NCBI RefSeq assembly: GCF_014352855.1
Contig: NZ_CP060697.1
Coordinates: 124,001 to 188,000, forward strand
Length of the DNA stretch: 64,000 nt
From: Sphingomonas sabuli
GTDB lineage: Bacteria; Pseudomonadota; Alphaproteobacteria; Sphingomonadales; Sphingomonadaceae
Reading direction: 5' to 3'
In this document: positions 1 to 8,388 of the stretch, piece after piece
Numbering within the stretch: the stretch's first letter is position 1
Layout of the letters: each line of letters begins with the position of its first letter
Position numbers and translations under genes: made by a program
Notes under the pieces: model-generated
Seen by the model: only the letters and a program-made list of their open reading frames with translations
Database searches by the model: none
What the model was told of the DNA's origin: nothing

Positions 1-607
1 CCACGTTGTCACCCAACGCATAAACCTGGAATTCCTGCGCACTGCGCAGGATGACGGTGTCCGTGCCCTCGTCATCATATTCGGTGATGCTGTCGGCATC
101 GCTGGCGTAATAGGTGTCGTCGCCACTTCCACCGTTGAGCAGGTTGTCGCCCTCGCCGCCGTCCAGCGTATCGTTGCCGGCGCCGCCGTAGATCGTGTCG
201 TTACCGCCAAAGCCCAACAGCCAATCGTCGTATCGAGAGCCGGTAACCGTGTCGTCGAAGCTCAGCAGCACGTTGCTCAACAGGCCGGCAAAGTCGTCGT
301 TGAGGATATAGGTCGAGATCGTGGAGGCATTGGTCGCCAGCCCGTCGAAGGACCAATAGGGCGTGCTTGGCCCGGAACTCGTATAGGCGTGTCCCCAGCC
401 GGTAATGGTGCCGGAGTGCGGCAGGTTGCTCGAGGTCGCGCCGAGGAAATAACCGACGAAAATGTCATAATCCCCGCCGGTCTGGTCGATCCGGTAGGAC
501 GTGGTGGACGCGGTCAGGGTGCCGCCGGCAATCCGCTCGTGAATCGCCGCGCCGCTCTCGGCGAAAGCGCGCATGTCGAGACCGAAATAGGTTATAAATT
601 GTGGCAT
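1..607 (-). CDS. RTX-type calcium-binding secreted protein, N-terminal part (C-terminus outside window)
   Basis: The frame is open from an ATG at 605-607 to the left edge (202 codons seen), so the gene is cut and its C-terminus is missing. The first ~120 residues form a domain I do not recognise, with no classical signal peptide. From about residue 122 there are tandem glycine/aspartate nonapeptides of the hemolysin type: GGNDTIYGG, AGNDTLDGG, EGDNLLNGG, SGDDTYYAS. These are the calcium-binding beta-roll repeats of type I-secreted proteins, so export by an ABC/HlyD/TolC system is inferred. No transporter genes lie in the window. Whether the missing part carries an enzymatic domain cannot be seen. 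Confidence 0.8.
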   Translation of the reverse strand, partial: MPQFITYFGLDMRAFAESGAAIHERIAGGTLTASTTSYRIDQTGGDYDIFVGYFLGATSSNLPHSGTITGWGHAYTSSGPSTPYWSFDGLATNASTISTYILNDDFAGLLSNVLLSFDDTVTGSRYDDWLLGFGGNDTIYGGAGNDTLDGGEGDNLLNGGSGDDTYYASDADSITEYDDEGTDTVILRSAQEFQVYALGDNV

Positions 608-722
608 GGCGTCCCCCGCATACTCGGCGCGCCCGCCGCGAAACCTATCCCGACTAAGCTACTGCCCTAATTACGAAATGCGCGAAAAACCGATATAAAT
701 CAATTTCAATTTTCCGGCTGCG

Positions 723-1853
723 CTAACCCACCACCTTGGCCACGATTCGGGCGTAAATCGCAGCCAGCTGGCGGATGTCCTCGACCGCTGCGCATTCGCC
801 CACCTTGTGCATGGTCGCGTTGGGCAGGCCGAAGTCGACAACTGGGCACAGCTTGATCAGGAAGCGGCCGTCGGAGGTGCCGCCGCTCGTCGACAGGTCG
901 GTGTCGATACCGGTTTCCTCGCGGATCGCCGCGACGACGAGGTCGTAAAGCTCGCCTTTTGGCGTGAGGAACGCCTCGCCCGAAATGCGCGCGCGAACGG
1001 TGGCGCCCGGCGCCTCGCGCGCAGCCACCTCCTCGACCATCCGCACGAGATCCTCGCCCTTGTGCAGATTGTTGAAGCGGATGTTCAGCGCCGCGGTGGC
1101 GGAGCCGGGGATGACGTTGCTGGCGTTGGTCGGCGTTTCGATGCTCGTGAATTCCAGGTTCGATGGCGGAAAGGCGTCGGTGCCGTCGTCGAGGTGCACC
1201 CGGTCGAGCGCGGCAATCACCCTCGCCAGCGGCGGGACCGGATTTTCGGTCCGGTGCGGGTAGGCGACGTGACCCTGCACGCCGGGCACGTCGATCCACA
1301 TATTGACCGACCCGCGCCGTCCGATCTTGACCGTGTCGCCCAGCCGGTCGACGGACGTCGGCTCGCCGATCAGGATCATGTCCGGCCGGACCTCGCGCTC
1401 GTTCAGCCAGTCGATGATCCGCGGCGTGCCGTAGGTGGCATACCCTTCCTCGTCGCCGGTGATGAGGAAGGACAGGGTGCCGCTTTTCTGTTCGACTTCG
1501 GCGACCGCGGCGACGAAGGCGGCGATCGCGCTCTTCATGTCGTTGGCGCCGCGCCCGACCAGCAAGCCGTCCTCGACCTTGGCTTCGAACGGGTCGCAAT
1601 CCCATTTGTCGCCGGCGGGCACGACGTCGAGATGCCCGGCAAAGCCGAAGTGCGGTGCGCCTTCGCCACGCATCGCGACCATATTTTCGGTCGGCCCGTC
1701 GGGCGCTTCGCCCATCACCCAGCGATGGACGGTAAAGCCAAGCGCGCTGAGAGCGGCGTCGAGCACGTCGAACACCGCGCCGCTGGCCGGGGTGACGCTG
1801 GGGCAGCGGATGAGGTCGCGGGCGAGCTCAACCGGGTCGATTGAAGCGGTCAT
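723..1853 (-). CDS. dapE: Succinyl-diaminopimelate desuccinylase DapE
   Basis: An M20-family zinc amidohydrolase of 376 aa, the usual length. It cleaves N-succinyl-LL-2,6-diaminopimelate to LL-DAP and succinate in the succinylase branch of lysine and peptidoglycan-precursor synthesis, in the cytoplasm. Metal and catalytic residues are in order: the H74-x-D76 pair in GHLDVVPAGD, D105 in GRGANDMKSA, the glutamates 135-136 in GDEEGYATYG, and a C-terminal His near 349 in ATMHKVGE, which matches the family layout. It is transcribed divergently from the cupin gene (49 bp gap). dapD and dapC are not in the window. Confidence 0.95.
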   Translation of the reverse strand: MTASIDPVELARDLIRCPSVTPASGAVFDVLDAALSALGFTVHRWVMGEAPDGPTENMVAMRGEGAPHFGFAGHLDVVPAGDKWDCDPFEAKVEDGLLVGRGANDMKSAIAAFVAAVAEVEQKSGTLSFLITGDEEGYATYGTPRIIDWLNEREVRPDMILIGEPTSVDRLGDTVKIGRRGSVNMWIDVPGVQGHVAYPHRTENPVPPLARVIAALDRVHLDDGTDAFPPSNLEFTSIETPTNASNVIPGSATAALNIRFNNLHKGEDLVRMVEEVAAREAPGATVRARISGEAFLTPKGELYDLVVAAIREETGIDTDLSTSGGTSDGRFLIKLCPVVDFGLPNATMHKVGECAAVEDIRQLAAIYARIVAKVVG

Positions 1854-1902
1854 GGCAAGCGACTAGCAAGCGGCATCAGCGTTGCACAGTGGAGCCTGAC
1901 CA

Positions 1903-2349
1903 ATGCCGAAAGTGGACCTCGATGCGGTGACACCGTCCAATGCGACCGGCTATCCGCCGCCCTTCAACCAAGCGGTCGCGGGCCGCTGGTGGAAACGGAT
2001 CGCCCCGCTCGCCGGACTGACCGAAATGGGCGCCAGCCATGTCACGCTCGACCCCGGCGCCTGGTCGAGCCAGCGCCACTGGCACGAGGACGACGACGAG
2101 CTTCTGATCATGCTGTCGGGCACCGCGGTGCTGGTCGAGGACGAGGGCGAAACCGAGCTCAGGCCTGGCGACATCGCGGCCTGGAAGAAGGGGCGGGGGA
2201 CCGGCCATCACCTGATCAACCGGTCGGACGCGCCCTGTTCTTTCGTCGCAATCAGTGCCGGGCCGGGCGGACCGGGCGGGTATAGCGACATCGACATGGT
2301 GTGGACCGCGGACGGCAAATACGTCCGCAAGGACGGCACGCCCTACTGA
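1903..2349 (+). CDS. Cupin domain-containing protein
   Basis: A 148-aa single-domain cupin. The first metal-binding motif is visible in the stretch HWHEDDDELLIMLSG (two His, then Glu), followed by ELRPGD, and the second motif lies around GTGHHLINRS, so a metal-binding beta-barrel is likely. Substrate and reaction cannot be deduced, because small cupins of this kind include sugar isomerases, dioxygenases and binding proteins. The gene runs divergently from dapE, and its stop overlaps the end of the convergent small glycine-zipper gene by 7 nt. Confidence 0.85.
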   Translation: MPKVDLDAVTPSNATGYPPPFNQAVAGRWWKRIAPLAGLTEMGASHVTLDPGAWSSQRHWHEDDDELLIMLSGTAVLVEDEGETELRPGDIAAWKKGRGTGHHLINRSDAPCSFVAISAGPGGPGGYSDIDMVWTADGKYVRKDGTPY

Positions 2350-2522
2350 TCGATCTCGTCGTCTTCCGCGTTTCGCTGCTTGATTGCGACCGCGTAGATG
2401 ATGCCGAGCGCGGCGCCGAGGCCGAAACCCGCGCCGATGTTGCCGATCGCCACGCCGACGCCAAGGCCGAGCGCCATGCCCACGACCATGCCCTTCGCCA
2501 TATTGTTGCGCGGCGACGTCAT
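2343..2522 (-). CDS. Small glycine-zipper membrane protein
   Basis: A 59-aa protein, starting at the ATG at 2522, four bases beyond the GST stop. An in-frame ATG at 2555 would overlap the GST gene by 29 nt and is less likely. After a short polar N-terminus comes a glycine-rich hydrophobic segment (GMALGLGVGVAIGNIGAG, then ALGIIYAVAI) with GxxxG spacing, typical of small helical-hairpin inner-membrane proteins, and a short acidic tail. Function unknown. It follows the GST gene closely and is probably co-transcribed with it. Its 3' end overlaps the convergent cupin gene. Confidence 0.6.
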   Translation of the reverse strand: MTSPRNNMAKGMVVGMALGLGVGVAIGNIGAGFGLGAALGIIYAVAIKQRNAEDDEIDQ

Positions 2523-2526
2523 CGGT

Positions 2527-3192
2527 TCAGGCGGTCTCGTTTTCGTAGGCGTCAATCACCCAAGGCTCGTCCTGCGCCTTGTCGATCCAGTCGTTGACGT
2601 GCGGGTGCTGCAGCACCGACTTCATGTACAGCGCGGCGAACGGCGGGACGGGCACGCCATAGGTGATGAAACGGGTGACGACCGGCGCGAACATGATGTC
2701 CGCCGCGCACCAGTCGCCGAACAGGAAATCGCCGATTCCGCCGAAACGGGCCCGGGCCTGCGCCCATAATTGCATGATCCGGTCGATGTCGCGGCGGACC
2801 TCGTCCGACAGGTCGATGGGCGGATAGGTGCGGCGCACGTTCATCGGCAGTTCGCGGCGCAGCGCGGCAAAGCTGGAATGCATTTCCGCCGCCATCGACC
2901 GGGCCATGCCGCGCGCCGGCTCTTCGTCCGGCCAGAACTTCTCACGCCCGACCCGATCGGCCAGGAATTCGATGATCGCCAGGCTGTCCCAGACGACGCA
3001 GTCGCCGTCCCACAGGATCGGCACCTTGCCCATCGACGGGGCGAATTCGTCCCCTTCGCGCGCCCGCTCCCAATCCTCGCCGAACATCGGCACGACCAGT
3101 TCTTCGAATTCTTCCCCCGACTGGCGAAGGGCAAGCCAGCCGCGCATCGACCAGCTGGAATAGGCGCGATTGCCGATGATCAGCTTGAGCAT
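2527..3192 (-). CDS. Glutathione S-transferase family protein
   Basis: A 221-aa protein with an N-terminal thioredoxin-fold GST domain (roughly residues 1-80) and an all-helical C-terminal domain. The N-terminal motif NRAYSSWSMRGWL carries the serine pair typical of a bacterial GST group, and VPILWDGDCVVWDSLAIIEF matches the glutathione-contacting loop and helix. It presumably conjugates or reduces a small electrophile with glutathione in the cytoplasm, but the substrate is unknown. It lies 9 bp downstream of engB on the same strand and may be the last reader of that operon. Confidence 0.85.
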   Translation of the reverse strand: MLKLIIGNRAYSSWSMRGWLALRQSGEEFEELVVPMFGEDWERAREGDEFAPSMGKVPILWDGDCVVWDSLAIIEFLADRVGREKFWPDEEPARGMARSMAAEMHSSFAALRRELPMNVRRTYPPIDLSDEVRRDIDRIMQLWAQARARFGGIGDFLFGDWCAADIMFAPVVTRFITYGVPVPPFAALYMKSVLQHPHVNDWIDKAQDEPWVIDAYENETA

Positions 3193-3201
3193 TCGAATGT
3201 C

Positions 3202-3846
3202 CTACCGGGTTGAAGCGTCGAGGATGGCGGTGCGCAGTTCGGCGATCCCGCCGCCGGTCTCGCTGGAGGTGGTGAAGATGGTCGGGTGTGCCGCCGGATG
3301 CTTGGCCGCTTCGGCCGTGGTGCGTTCAAGGACTTCGGCAAGCGCCGCGCTTTTCACCTTGTCGGCCTTGGTCAGGACGAGGTGATAGCTGACCGCGCTG
3401 GCGTCGAGCATGTCCATCACTTCATGATCGACCGGCTTCAGCCCGTGACGCGAATCGACCAGCACGAGCGCCCGTTTCAGCACTTGCCGCCCGCGCAGGT
3501 AATCGTTGACCAGGAAGCGCCAGCGCCGGACCAGGGCCTTGGGCGCTTCGGCAAAGCCGTATCCGGGCATATCGACCAGCCGGAAGATCGGCGGATCGCC
3601 GACGTCGAAATAATTTAGCTCCTGAGTCCGTCCCGGCGTGTTCGATGTCCGCGCCAGCGATTTGCGGTTGGTCAGCGCGTTGAGCAGCGAGCTCTTGCCG
3701 ACGTTGGAACGGCCGGCAAAGGCCACCTCCGGCACGTCGGGTTCGGGCAGATACTGCATCTGCGGGACCGATTTCAGGAAGCTGATCGGTCCCGAAAACA
3801 GCTTTCGGGCACGTTCCGCGAGTTCGCTGTCCTCGCCGTCGCTCAC
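3202..3846 (-). CDS. engB: Ribosome biogenesis GTP-binding protein EngB/YsxC
   Basis: A 214-aa TRAFAC-class GTPase needed for large-subunit assembly. All G motifs are visible: G1 GRSNVGKSS, the switch segment TPGRTQ, G3 DMPGYGFA, G4 TKADK and G5 near TSSE. I take the GTG at 3846 as start because it overlaps the yidC stop as GTGA. The frame stays open much further upstream inside yidC, but that extension is proline/alanine-rich and unlike any EngB. It is the distal member of the rpmH-rnpA-yidD-yidC cluster, so it links ribosome assembly with membrane insertion. Confidence 0.95.
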   Translation of the reverse strand: MSDGEDSELAERARKLFSGPISFLKSVPQMQYLPEPDVPEVAFAGRSNVGKSSLLNALTNRKSLARTSNTPGRTQELNYFDVGDPPIFRLVDMPGYGFAEAPKALVRRWRFLVNDYLRGRQVLKRALVLVDSRHGLKPVDHEVMDMLDASAVSYHLVLTKADKVKSAALAEVLERTTAEAAKHPAAHPTIFTTSSETGGGIAELRTAILDASTR

Positions 3847-5567
3847 GTCTTCACCGGGTGCGTGTCCGACAGGTGCAGGTCGAACCGCCTGTACAGCCAC
3901 CATTGTTGCGCGATGGTCAGGATGTTCGACGTCACCCAGTACAGCACCAGCCCGGTCGCGAACGGCGCCAGCACGAACATCATCACCCACGGCATGAACT
4001 TGAACACCGCCTGCTGGGTCGGGTCCATCTGCTGCGGGTTCAGCTTGAACTGCAGCCACATGGTCACGCCAAGCAGGATCGGCAGGATGCCGAGGTAGAG
4101 AAAGCCCGGCGGGGTGAAATTGAGCAACCCGAACAGGTTGAGCGGGGTCAGCGGGTCGGGCGCGGACAGGTCCTTGATCCACAGCGCGAACGGCTGGTGC
4201 CGCATTTCGACCGACAGCATCAGCACCTTGTAGAGCGCATAGAAGATCGGAATCTGCAACAGGATCGGAAGGCAGCCGGCGGCCGGGTTGATCTTCTCTT
4301 CCTGATACAGCTTCAGCATCGCCTGCTGCTGCTTCTGCTTGTCGTTCTTATACTTCTCCTGGATCACCTTCAGCTTCGGCTGGACCTTGCGCATCGCGGC
4401 GAACGACTTGAACTGCTTCTGCGCGATCGGGAACATGATCAGCCGCACGATGCAGGTCAGGATGATGATCGCGACGCCGAAGTTGCCGGTGGCGTGGAAC
4501 AGCCAGCTGAGCAGGTCGAAGATCGGGCGCATGAACCATTCGAACCAGCCCCAGTCGATCGACTTGGACAGCTTGGTGATGCCGGCGTCTTCGTAGCGGT
4601 CGAGCAGCGCCTTTTCCTTGGCGCCGGCGAACAGGCGGGTTTCGGTCTGCGCCGCCCGACCGGGCGCGACGACCTGCTGGCCCAGCGCGTAATCGGCCTG
4701 GAAACCGCGCGACGGGGTACCGGTGAAGCTGGCCGACAGCTTGGGATCGCCGGCCGGGGCCAGCGCGGTCAGCCAGTACTTGTCGGTGAAGCCGATCCAG
4801 CCGCCGGTGCTGTCGAACCGCTTGGCCTGCCCCGGGCCGAGGTCCGACCAGTCGGTGTCATAGTCGGCGCGCCCGTCGAGGAAGCCGATCGGCCCGACGT
4901 GGACCGTCCAGCTGCTCTGGTCGACCGAGGCCGCGGCCCGATTGATCAATCCGTACGGCCGGACTGCGACTGCGCCGGAACCGCGATTGATGACGCGCTG
5001 CTGCGCGGTGAACAGATAGTCGTTGTCGACGCTAAGGACGATTTCGAAGGTCTGGCCGGTCGGGTTGCTCCAGCGCAGCGTAACCGGCTGGCCGGGCTTC
5101 AACACCGCCGCGCTGGGCGTCCACACCGTCGTCCCGTTCGGCGCCTGGATGGCGTCGCCGGTCCAGCCGAAGGTGGCGAAATAGGCGTCCTTCGTGCCGG
5201 CGGGGGCAAGCAGCCGCACCGGCGCCGAATTGCGATCGATGCTTTCGCGCTCGTTGAGCAGGACGAGGTCGTCGATGCGCGCGCCTTGCAGGTTGATAGA
5301 GCCCTTCAGCCGCGGCGTATCGATCTGCACGCGCCGGCCTTCGCCGAGCACCGCGTCGACCGGGCGCAATTGTGCCGGCGCTGCCGTCGGGGCGGGGGCG
5401 CCTTGCGCTTGCGGGGCCGGGACAGCGGCGTCGGTCCCCGCCGCCTGCTGCGCCGCGGGCGGCGTTTCGGCCGGCTGCGGCAAGAAGCGATTGGAAAGGA
5501 AGCCCCAGCCAAGCAGCACCAGCGCGCTCAGCACGACCGCGAGGATCATGTTGCGATTGTCGTTCAC
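3843..5567 (-). CDS. yidC: Membrane protein insertase YidC
   Basis: A 574-aa Oxa1/YidC-family insertase of the long proteobacterial form. An N-terminal transmembrane anchor (about residues 8-26) is followed by a Pro/Ala/Gln-rich linker and a large periplasmic beta domain (about 60-340). The C-terminal catalytic half has five membrane helices (about 355-560), including the conserved cytoplasmic hairpin around [19 protein letters not shown] and the segment [18 protein letters not shown]. It inserts small inner-membrane proteins alone or with SecYEG. It sits downstream of yidD and rnpA, and its stop overlaps the engB start by 4 nt. Confidence 0.97.
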   Translation of the reverse strand: MNDNRNMILAVVLSALVLLGWGFLSNRFLPQPAETPPAAQQAAGTDAAVPAPQAQGAPAPTAAPAQLRPVDAVLGEGRRVQIDTPRLKGSINLQGARIDDLVLLNERESIDRNSAPVRLLAPAGTKDAYFATFGWTGDAIQAPNGTTVWTPSAAVLKPGQPVTLRWSNPTGQTFEIVLSVDNDYLFTAQQRVINRGSGAVAVRPYGLINRAAASVDQSSWTVHVGPIGFLDGRADYDTDWSDLGPGQAKRFDSTGGWIGFTDKYWLTALAPAGDPKLSASFTGTPSRGFQADYALGQQVVAPGRAAQTETRLFAGAKEKALLDRYEDAGITKLSKSIDWGWFEWFMRPIFDLLSWLFHATGNFGVAIIILTCIVRLIMFPIAQKQFKSFAAMRKVQPKLKVIQEKYKNDKQKQQQAMLKLYQEEKINPAAGCLPILLQIPIFYALYKVLMLSVEMRHQPFALWIKDLSAPDPLTPLNLFGLLNFTPPGFLYLGILPILLGVTMWLQFKLNPQQMDPTQQAVFKFMPWVMMFVLAPFATGLVLYWVTSNILTIAQQWWLYRRFDLHLSDTHPVKT

Positions 5568-5597
5568 GTCAGTCGGGTTCCTCGCGTTGGCAACATC

Positions 5598-5810
5598 TCA
5601 GGGGACGGGATCATGGCCATGACCGCCCCACGGGTGGCAGCGACCGATCCGCTTCATGGCGAGCCAGCTTCCGCGCAGCGCGCCATAGCGCGACAAGGCG
5701 GTGATCGCATAGGCCGAGCAGGATGGCTGGTACCGGCAACTGGGCGGTAGCACCTGCGACGGGCCCTTTTGCCATGCGCGGCAGACCCAGATCAGGCCCC
5801 GGGCAATCAT
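5598..5810 (-). CDS. yidD: Membrane protein insertion efficiency factor YidD
   Basis: A 70-aa protein with the complete YidD signature: [19 protein letters not shown], then [17 protein letters not shown] with its conserved cysteines and terminal DPVP. It is a small amphipathic inner-membrane-associated protein that assists YidC-dependent insertion. Its start overlaps the rnpA stop by 4 nt, and yidC follows 30 bp later, so translation is probably coupled. The overlapping ORF in another frame (5611-5817) lacks the motif and is a shadow. Confidence 0.93.
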   Translation of the reverse strand: MIARGLIWVCRAWQKGPSQVLPPSCRYQPSCSAYAITALSRYGALRGSWLAMKRIGRCHPWGGHGHDPVP

Positions 5811-6271
5811 TTCGCAACGCGTTTCAGGGCGCCGGTCAGGTCGGTGCGCAGCTGGCCGAAATCGCGTTCGACCCCGCCGGCGCGGCCGATCATCACATGG
5901 TCGGACCCGGTGAAGCCGTGGACAGGGAGGATTTCGCGGGAGAGCGCCCGAAAGCGCCGTTTCATCCGGTTGCGCACCACGGCATTGCCGATCTTCTTGG
6001 TCACGGTGAAACCCGCGCGGATCAGCGGATCGCCGTCCTTGCGGTCGCGGACGAGGAGCACGAAGCCGGGAGTCGCGGCGCGCCGACCGGCGTTCGCCGC
6101 GAGGAAATCCGCGCGCTTCGAAATCGTGACTAGGCGCTGAGCTTCTTGCGGCCGCGCGCCCGGCGCGCGTTCAGCACCTTGCGACCGCCCACGGTCGACA
6201 TCCTCAGACGGAAGCCGTGCCGCCGCTGACGGACGAGATTGCTCGGCTGGAAGGTGCGCTTCATCGCTCAT
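5807..6271 (-). CDS. rnpA: Ribonuclease P protein component RnpA, with unresolved N-terminal start overlapping rpmH
   Basis: The protein subunit of RNase P, which processes pre-tRNA 5' ends. The conserved core starts at about [12 protein letters not shown] (near 6125) and contains [21 protein letters not shown], the RNR signature. The frame has no ATG, GTG or TTG between the core and an ATG at 6271. The only later standard start, the GTG in GFVLLV, would remove the first conserved helix. So either translation begins at 6271, giving 154 aa with an Arg/Pro-rich leader read through all of rpmH, or it uses a rare start such as ATT or ACG near 6125. The shared-start layout recalls the extended RnpA of Thermus. 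Confidence 0.85.
   Translation of the reverse strand: MSDEAHLPAEQSRPSAAARLPSEDVDRGRSQGAERAPGARPQEAQRLVTISKRADFLAANAGRRAATPGFVLLVRDRKDGDPLIRAGFTVTKKIGNAVVRNRMKRRFRALSREILPVHGFTGSDHVMIGRAGGVERDFGQLRTDLTGALKRVAK
6130..6264 (-). CDS. rpmH: 50S ribosomal protein L34
   Basis: A 44-aa protein, exactly the family length, starting [19 protein letters not shown] and ending in the basic [16 protein letters not shown]; it is highly Arg/Lys-rich. It was too short for a normal ORF screen. A GAGG Shine-Dalgarno at 6273-6276 stands 8 nt before its ATG. It is the first gene of the rpmH-rnpA-yidD-yidC-engB cluster. Its entire length is also open in the rnpA frame, whose ATG at 6271 lies 7 nt upstream. Confidence 0.96.
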   Translation of the reverse strand: MKRTFQPSNLVRQRRHGFRLRMSTVGGRKVLNARRARGRKKLSA

Positions 6272-6282
6272 GCCTCAAATAT

Positions 6283-6314
6283 CAAAAGAAAAAGGGCCGC
6301 CACGCCGGGCAGCC
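6283..6314 (-). terminator. Rho-independent terminator or attenuator in front of rpmH
   Basis: On the minus strand a 7-bp stem (GGCTGCC / GGCGGCC with one G-U pair, 6-nt loop) is followed by CTTTTTCTTTTG. It is 39 nt after the stop of the PGPGW gene and only about 19 nt before the rpmH ATG. It may simply end the upstream gene, or it may attenuate the ribosomal-protein operon if the rpmH promoter lies above it. Confidence 0.65.
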
Positions 6315-6352
6315 ACCGTTGCGCGCGCCGATACGGGACGTAGTTGCCAAAG

Positions 6353-6721
6353 TCAATTCTTGGGCGGCTCGGGGAGCCCCTGTTCCTGCTCAAGCTCCGC
6401 CTTGCGGATCGCTTCGCGACGCTTGGCGCTTTCGCGGCGCAATGCAAGGTCGGTGAACCGGCCCACCCGCGGTTGCCAGCGTTTGAATTTCACATACCGC
6501 CGGCGCGCCCACATGCTGGTGCGCAGGACAAGCGCAATACCCGGAATGATCAGGAATACCCCGCCCGGGCCGGGCAGCGGCGAAATGAGGATCCCGCCGA
6601 TAATCAGCAGGATGCCCAGTACGAACATGCCCCATTCGACCCACACCCGGTCGAAGAATCGGTTGATCTTGGTCCACACGGTCACGGGCAAAGATGTGGC
6701 CACGCCGGCCGCTTCGCGCAA
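6353..6721 (-). CDS. PGPGW-type small transmembrane protein
   Basis: A 122-aa protein with two closely spaced hydrophobic segments (about residues 28-50 and 55-75) joined by the loop SPLPGPGGVF, matching the PGPGW family of putative inner-membrane proteins. The C-terminal third is basic and hydrophilic (RRRYVKFKRWQPRVGRF) and probably cytoplasmic. Function unknown. It precedes the rpmH cluster on the same strand, separated by the hairpin at 6283-6314, and is divergent from yifB. Confidence 0.7.
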   Translation of the reverse strand: MREAAGVATSLPVTVWTKINRFFDRVWVEWGMFVLGILLIIGGILISPLPGPGGVFLIIPGIALVLRTSMWARRRYVKFKRWQPRVGRFTDLALRRESAKRREAIRKAELEQEQGLPEPPKN

Positions 6722-6823
6722 GCGCCTTGCGGTCGGACGGCGCGCCGGTCTAGCACTGGCCCCGCCGAGCTAGGGGGATTGTGCCTTCGATCATTGCCGC
6801 GACGTGCGGACGGTGCGCCTGAC

Positions 6824-8332
6824 ATGGCCGCCACCGTCGCCACCGTCGCCTATCTCGGCCTCGAAGCCCGCGCGGTAGAGGTGCAGGTTCAGCTGTCGGC
6901 CGGGCTGCCGGCATTCGTCATCGTAGGCCTGCCCGACAAGGCGGTCGCCGAAAGCCGCGAACGGGTGCGCGCCGCGCTGGCCGCCATCGGCCTCGCGCTT
7001 CCGCCCAAGCGGATAACCGTCAACCTGTCGCCCGCCGACCTGCCCAAGGAGGGCTCGCATTTCGACCTGCCGATCGCCTTGTGCCTGCTGGCCGCGATCG
7101 GCGCCGCGGACGCCGAGGCGCTGTCTCATTACGTCGCGGTCGGCGAATTATCGCTGGACGGTCGGATCGCGCCGTCGCCCGGTGTCCTGCTGGCGGCGCT
7201 CCACGCGTCGGGACAGGACATGGGCCTGATCTGCCCCGCCGCGCAGGGAAGCGAGGCGGCGTGGGCGGGCGAACTCGATGTCATCGCTGCGCCCGACCTG
7301 CTGGCGCTGCTGGCGCACTTGAAAGGCAGCGCGCTGATCGCGGCGCCTGAAGCGGTCGAGGCGGAAGCACCGGTGGCGGGTCCGGACCTTGCGCATGTGA
7401 AGGGACAGGAAGTCGCCAAGCGCGCACTGGAGATTGCGGCCGCCGGCGGGCACAATCTGTTGATGAGCGGACCGCCCGGCTCGGGCAAATCGCTGCTAGC
7501 CGCCTGCCTGCCCGGCATATTGCCGCCGCTCGAGCCGTCAGAGGCGCTGGAAGTTTCGATGGTCGCGTCCGTCGCCGGCGAACTGGATGGCGGGAAGATC
7601 CGGCGCCGGCGGCCGTTTCGATCGCCGCATCACAGCGCGTCGATGCCGGCGCTGGTCGGCGGCGGCCTCAAGGTCCGGCCCGGCGAGATCAGCCTGGCAC
7701 ACCTCGGCGTGCTGTTCCTCGACGAACTGCCGGAATTCCAGCGGACAGTGCTCGATTCCCTGCGCCAGCCGCTGGAAACCGGTGCGGTCAGCGTCGCCCG
7801 CGCCAACACCCATGTCACTTTCCCCGCGCGGGTGCAGCTGGTGGCGGCGATGAACCCGTGCCGCTGCGGCCATCTCGGCGATCCCGCGCTGGCCTGCAGC
7901 CGGGCGCCCCGCTGCGCCGCCGATTATCAGGCGCGCGTGTCCGGCCCGTTGCTGGACCGCATCGACCTACACGTCGACGTGCAGGGCGTTTCCGCCGCCG
8001 ATCTGACGCTGCCGCCGCCGGCGGAAGGCAGCGCCCAGGTCGCGGGCCGCGTCGCGGCTGCCCGCAAGCGCCAGTCGCAGCGGTTCAACGGGTCAGGCGT
8101 GCGCACCAATGCGGAGGCCGACGGCGAATTGCTCGACACGATCGCAACGCCGGACGAAGCTGGCCGCAAGCTGCTGGCCGATGCCGCGGCAGCTATGCGT
8201 TTGTCGGCGCGCGGCTACCACCGCGTGCTGCGCGTCGCGCGAACCATCGCCGACCTTGCCGGGGCGGAGCAGGTCGGGCGCATCCATATCGCCGAAGCGC
8301 TCAGCTACCGCCGCCAGGCACCGCGCAACTGA
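6824..8332 (+). CDS. yifB: YifB/ComM family Mg-chelatase-like AAA+ ATPase
   Basis: A 502-aa protein. An N-terminal domain resembling the Lon-type fold (about residues 1-170) is followed by a Mg-chelatase-type AAA+ module: Walker A GPPGSGKS near residue 215, Walker B LFLDELPEF, the MNPCRCG segment, and a C-terminal helical domain ending RIHIAEALSYR. Members include ComM, a hexameric helicase that aids branch migration of incoming DNA during natural transformation. The comEC gene elsewhere in the window fits but does not prove such a role. I place the start at the ATG at 6824; a longer open frame from 6344 lies over the PGPGW gene and does not look like this family. Confidence 0.9.
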   Translation: MAATVATVAYLGLEARAVEVQVQLSAGLPAFVIVGLPDKAVAESRERVRAALAAIGLALPPKRITVNLSPADLPKEGSHFDLPIALCLLAAIGAADAEALSHYVAVGELSLDGRIAPSPGVLLAALHASGQDMGLICPAAQGSEAAWAGELDVIAAPDLLALLAHLKGSALIAAPEAVEAEAPVAGPDLAHVKGQEVAKRALEIAAAGGHNLLMSGPPGSGKSLLAACLPGILPPLEPSEALEVSMVASVAGELDGGKIRRRRPFRSPHHSASMPALVGGGLKVRPGEISLAHLGVLFLDELPEFQRTVLDSLRQPLETGAVSVARANTHVTFPARVQLVAAMNPCRCGHLGDPALACSRAPRCAADYQARVSGPLLDRIDLHVDVQGVSAADLTLPPPAEGSAQVAGRVAAARKRQSQRFNGSGVRTNAEADGELLDTIATPDEAGRKLLADAAAAMRLSARGYHRVLRVARTIADLAGAEQVGRIHIAEALSYRRQAPRN

Positions 8333-8388
8333 ATCTTGCCAGCCGTCGGCGAGCGCCTAATCTGGCGCCGGGACAGGGGGAGATGGCA

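Noticed and set aside
100..250. Repeated GGCGGCG-like DNA in the RTX gene as a possible tandem DNA repeat or CRISPR.
   Set aside because: The periodicity reflects the protein nonapeptide repeat. There are no conserved direct repeats with unique spacers.
3858..5750. Long antisense ORF opposite yidC (630 codons, plus strand).
   Set aside because: High GC content keeps frames open opposite real genes. Composition is His/Arg/Gln/Asp-rich without domain motifs, while the opposite strand is a perfect YidC.
6344..6823. N-terminal extension of the yifB frame to 6344.
   Set aside because: It covers the PGPGW gene on the opposite strand and lacks homology. The family begins at the ATG at 6824 (MAATVATVAYLGLEARAVEV).
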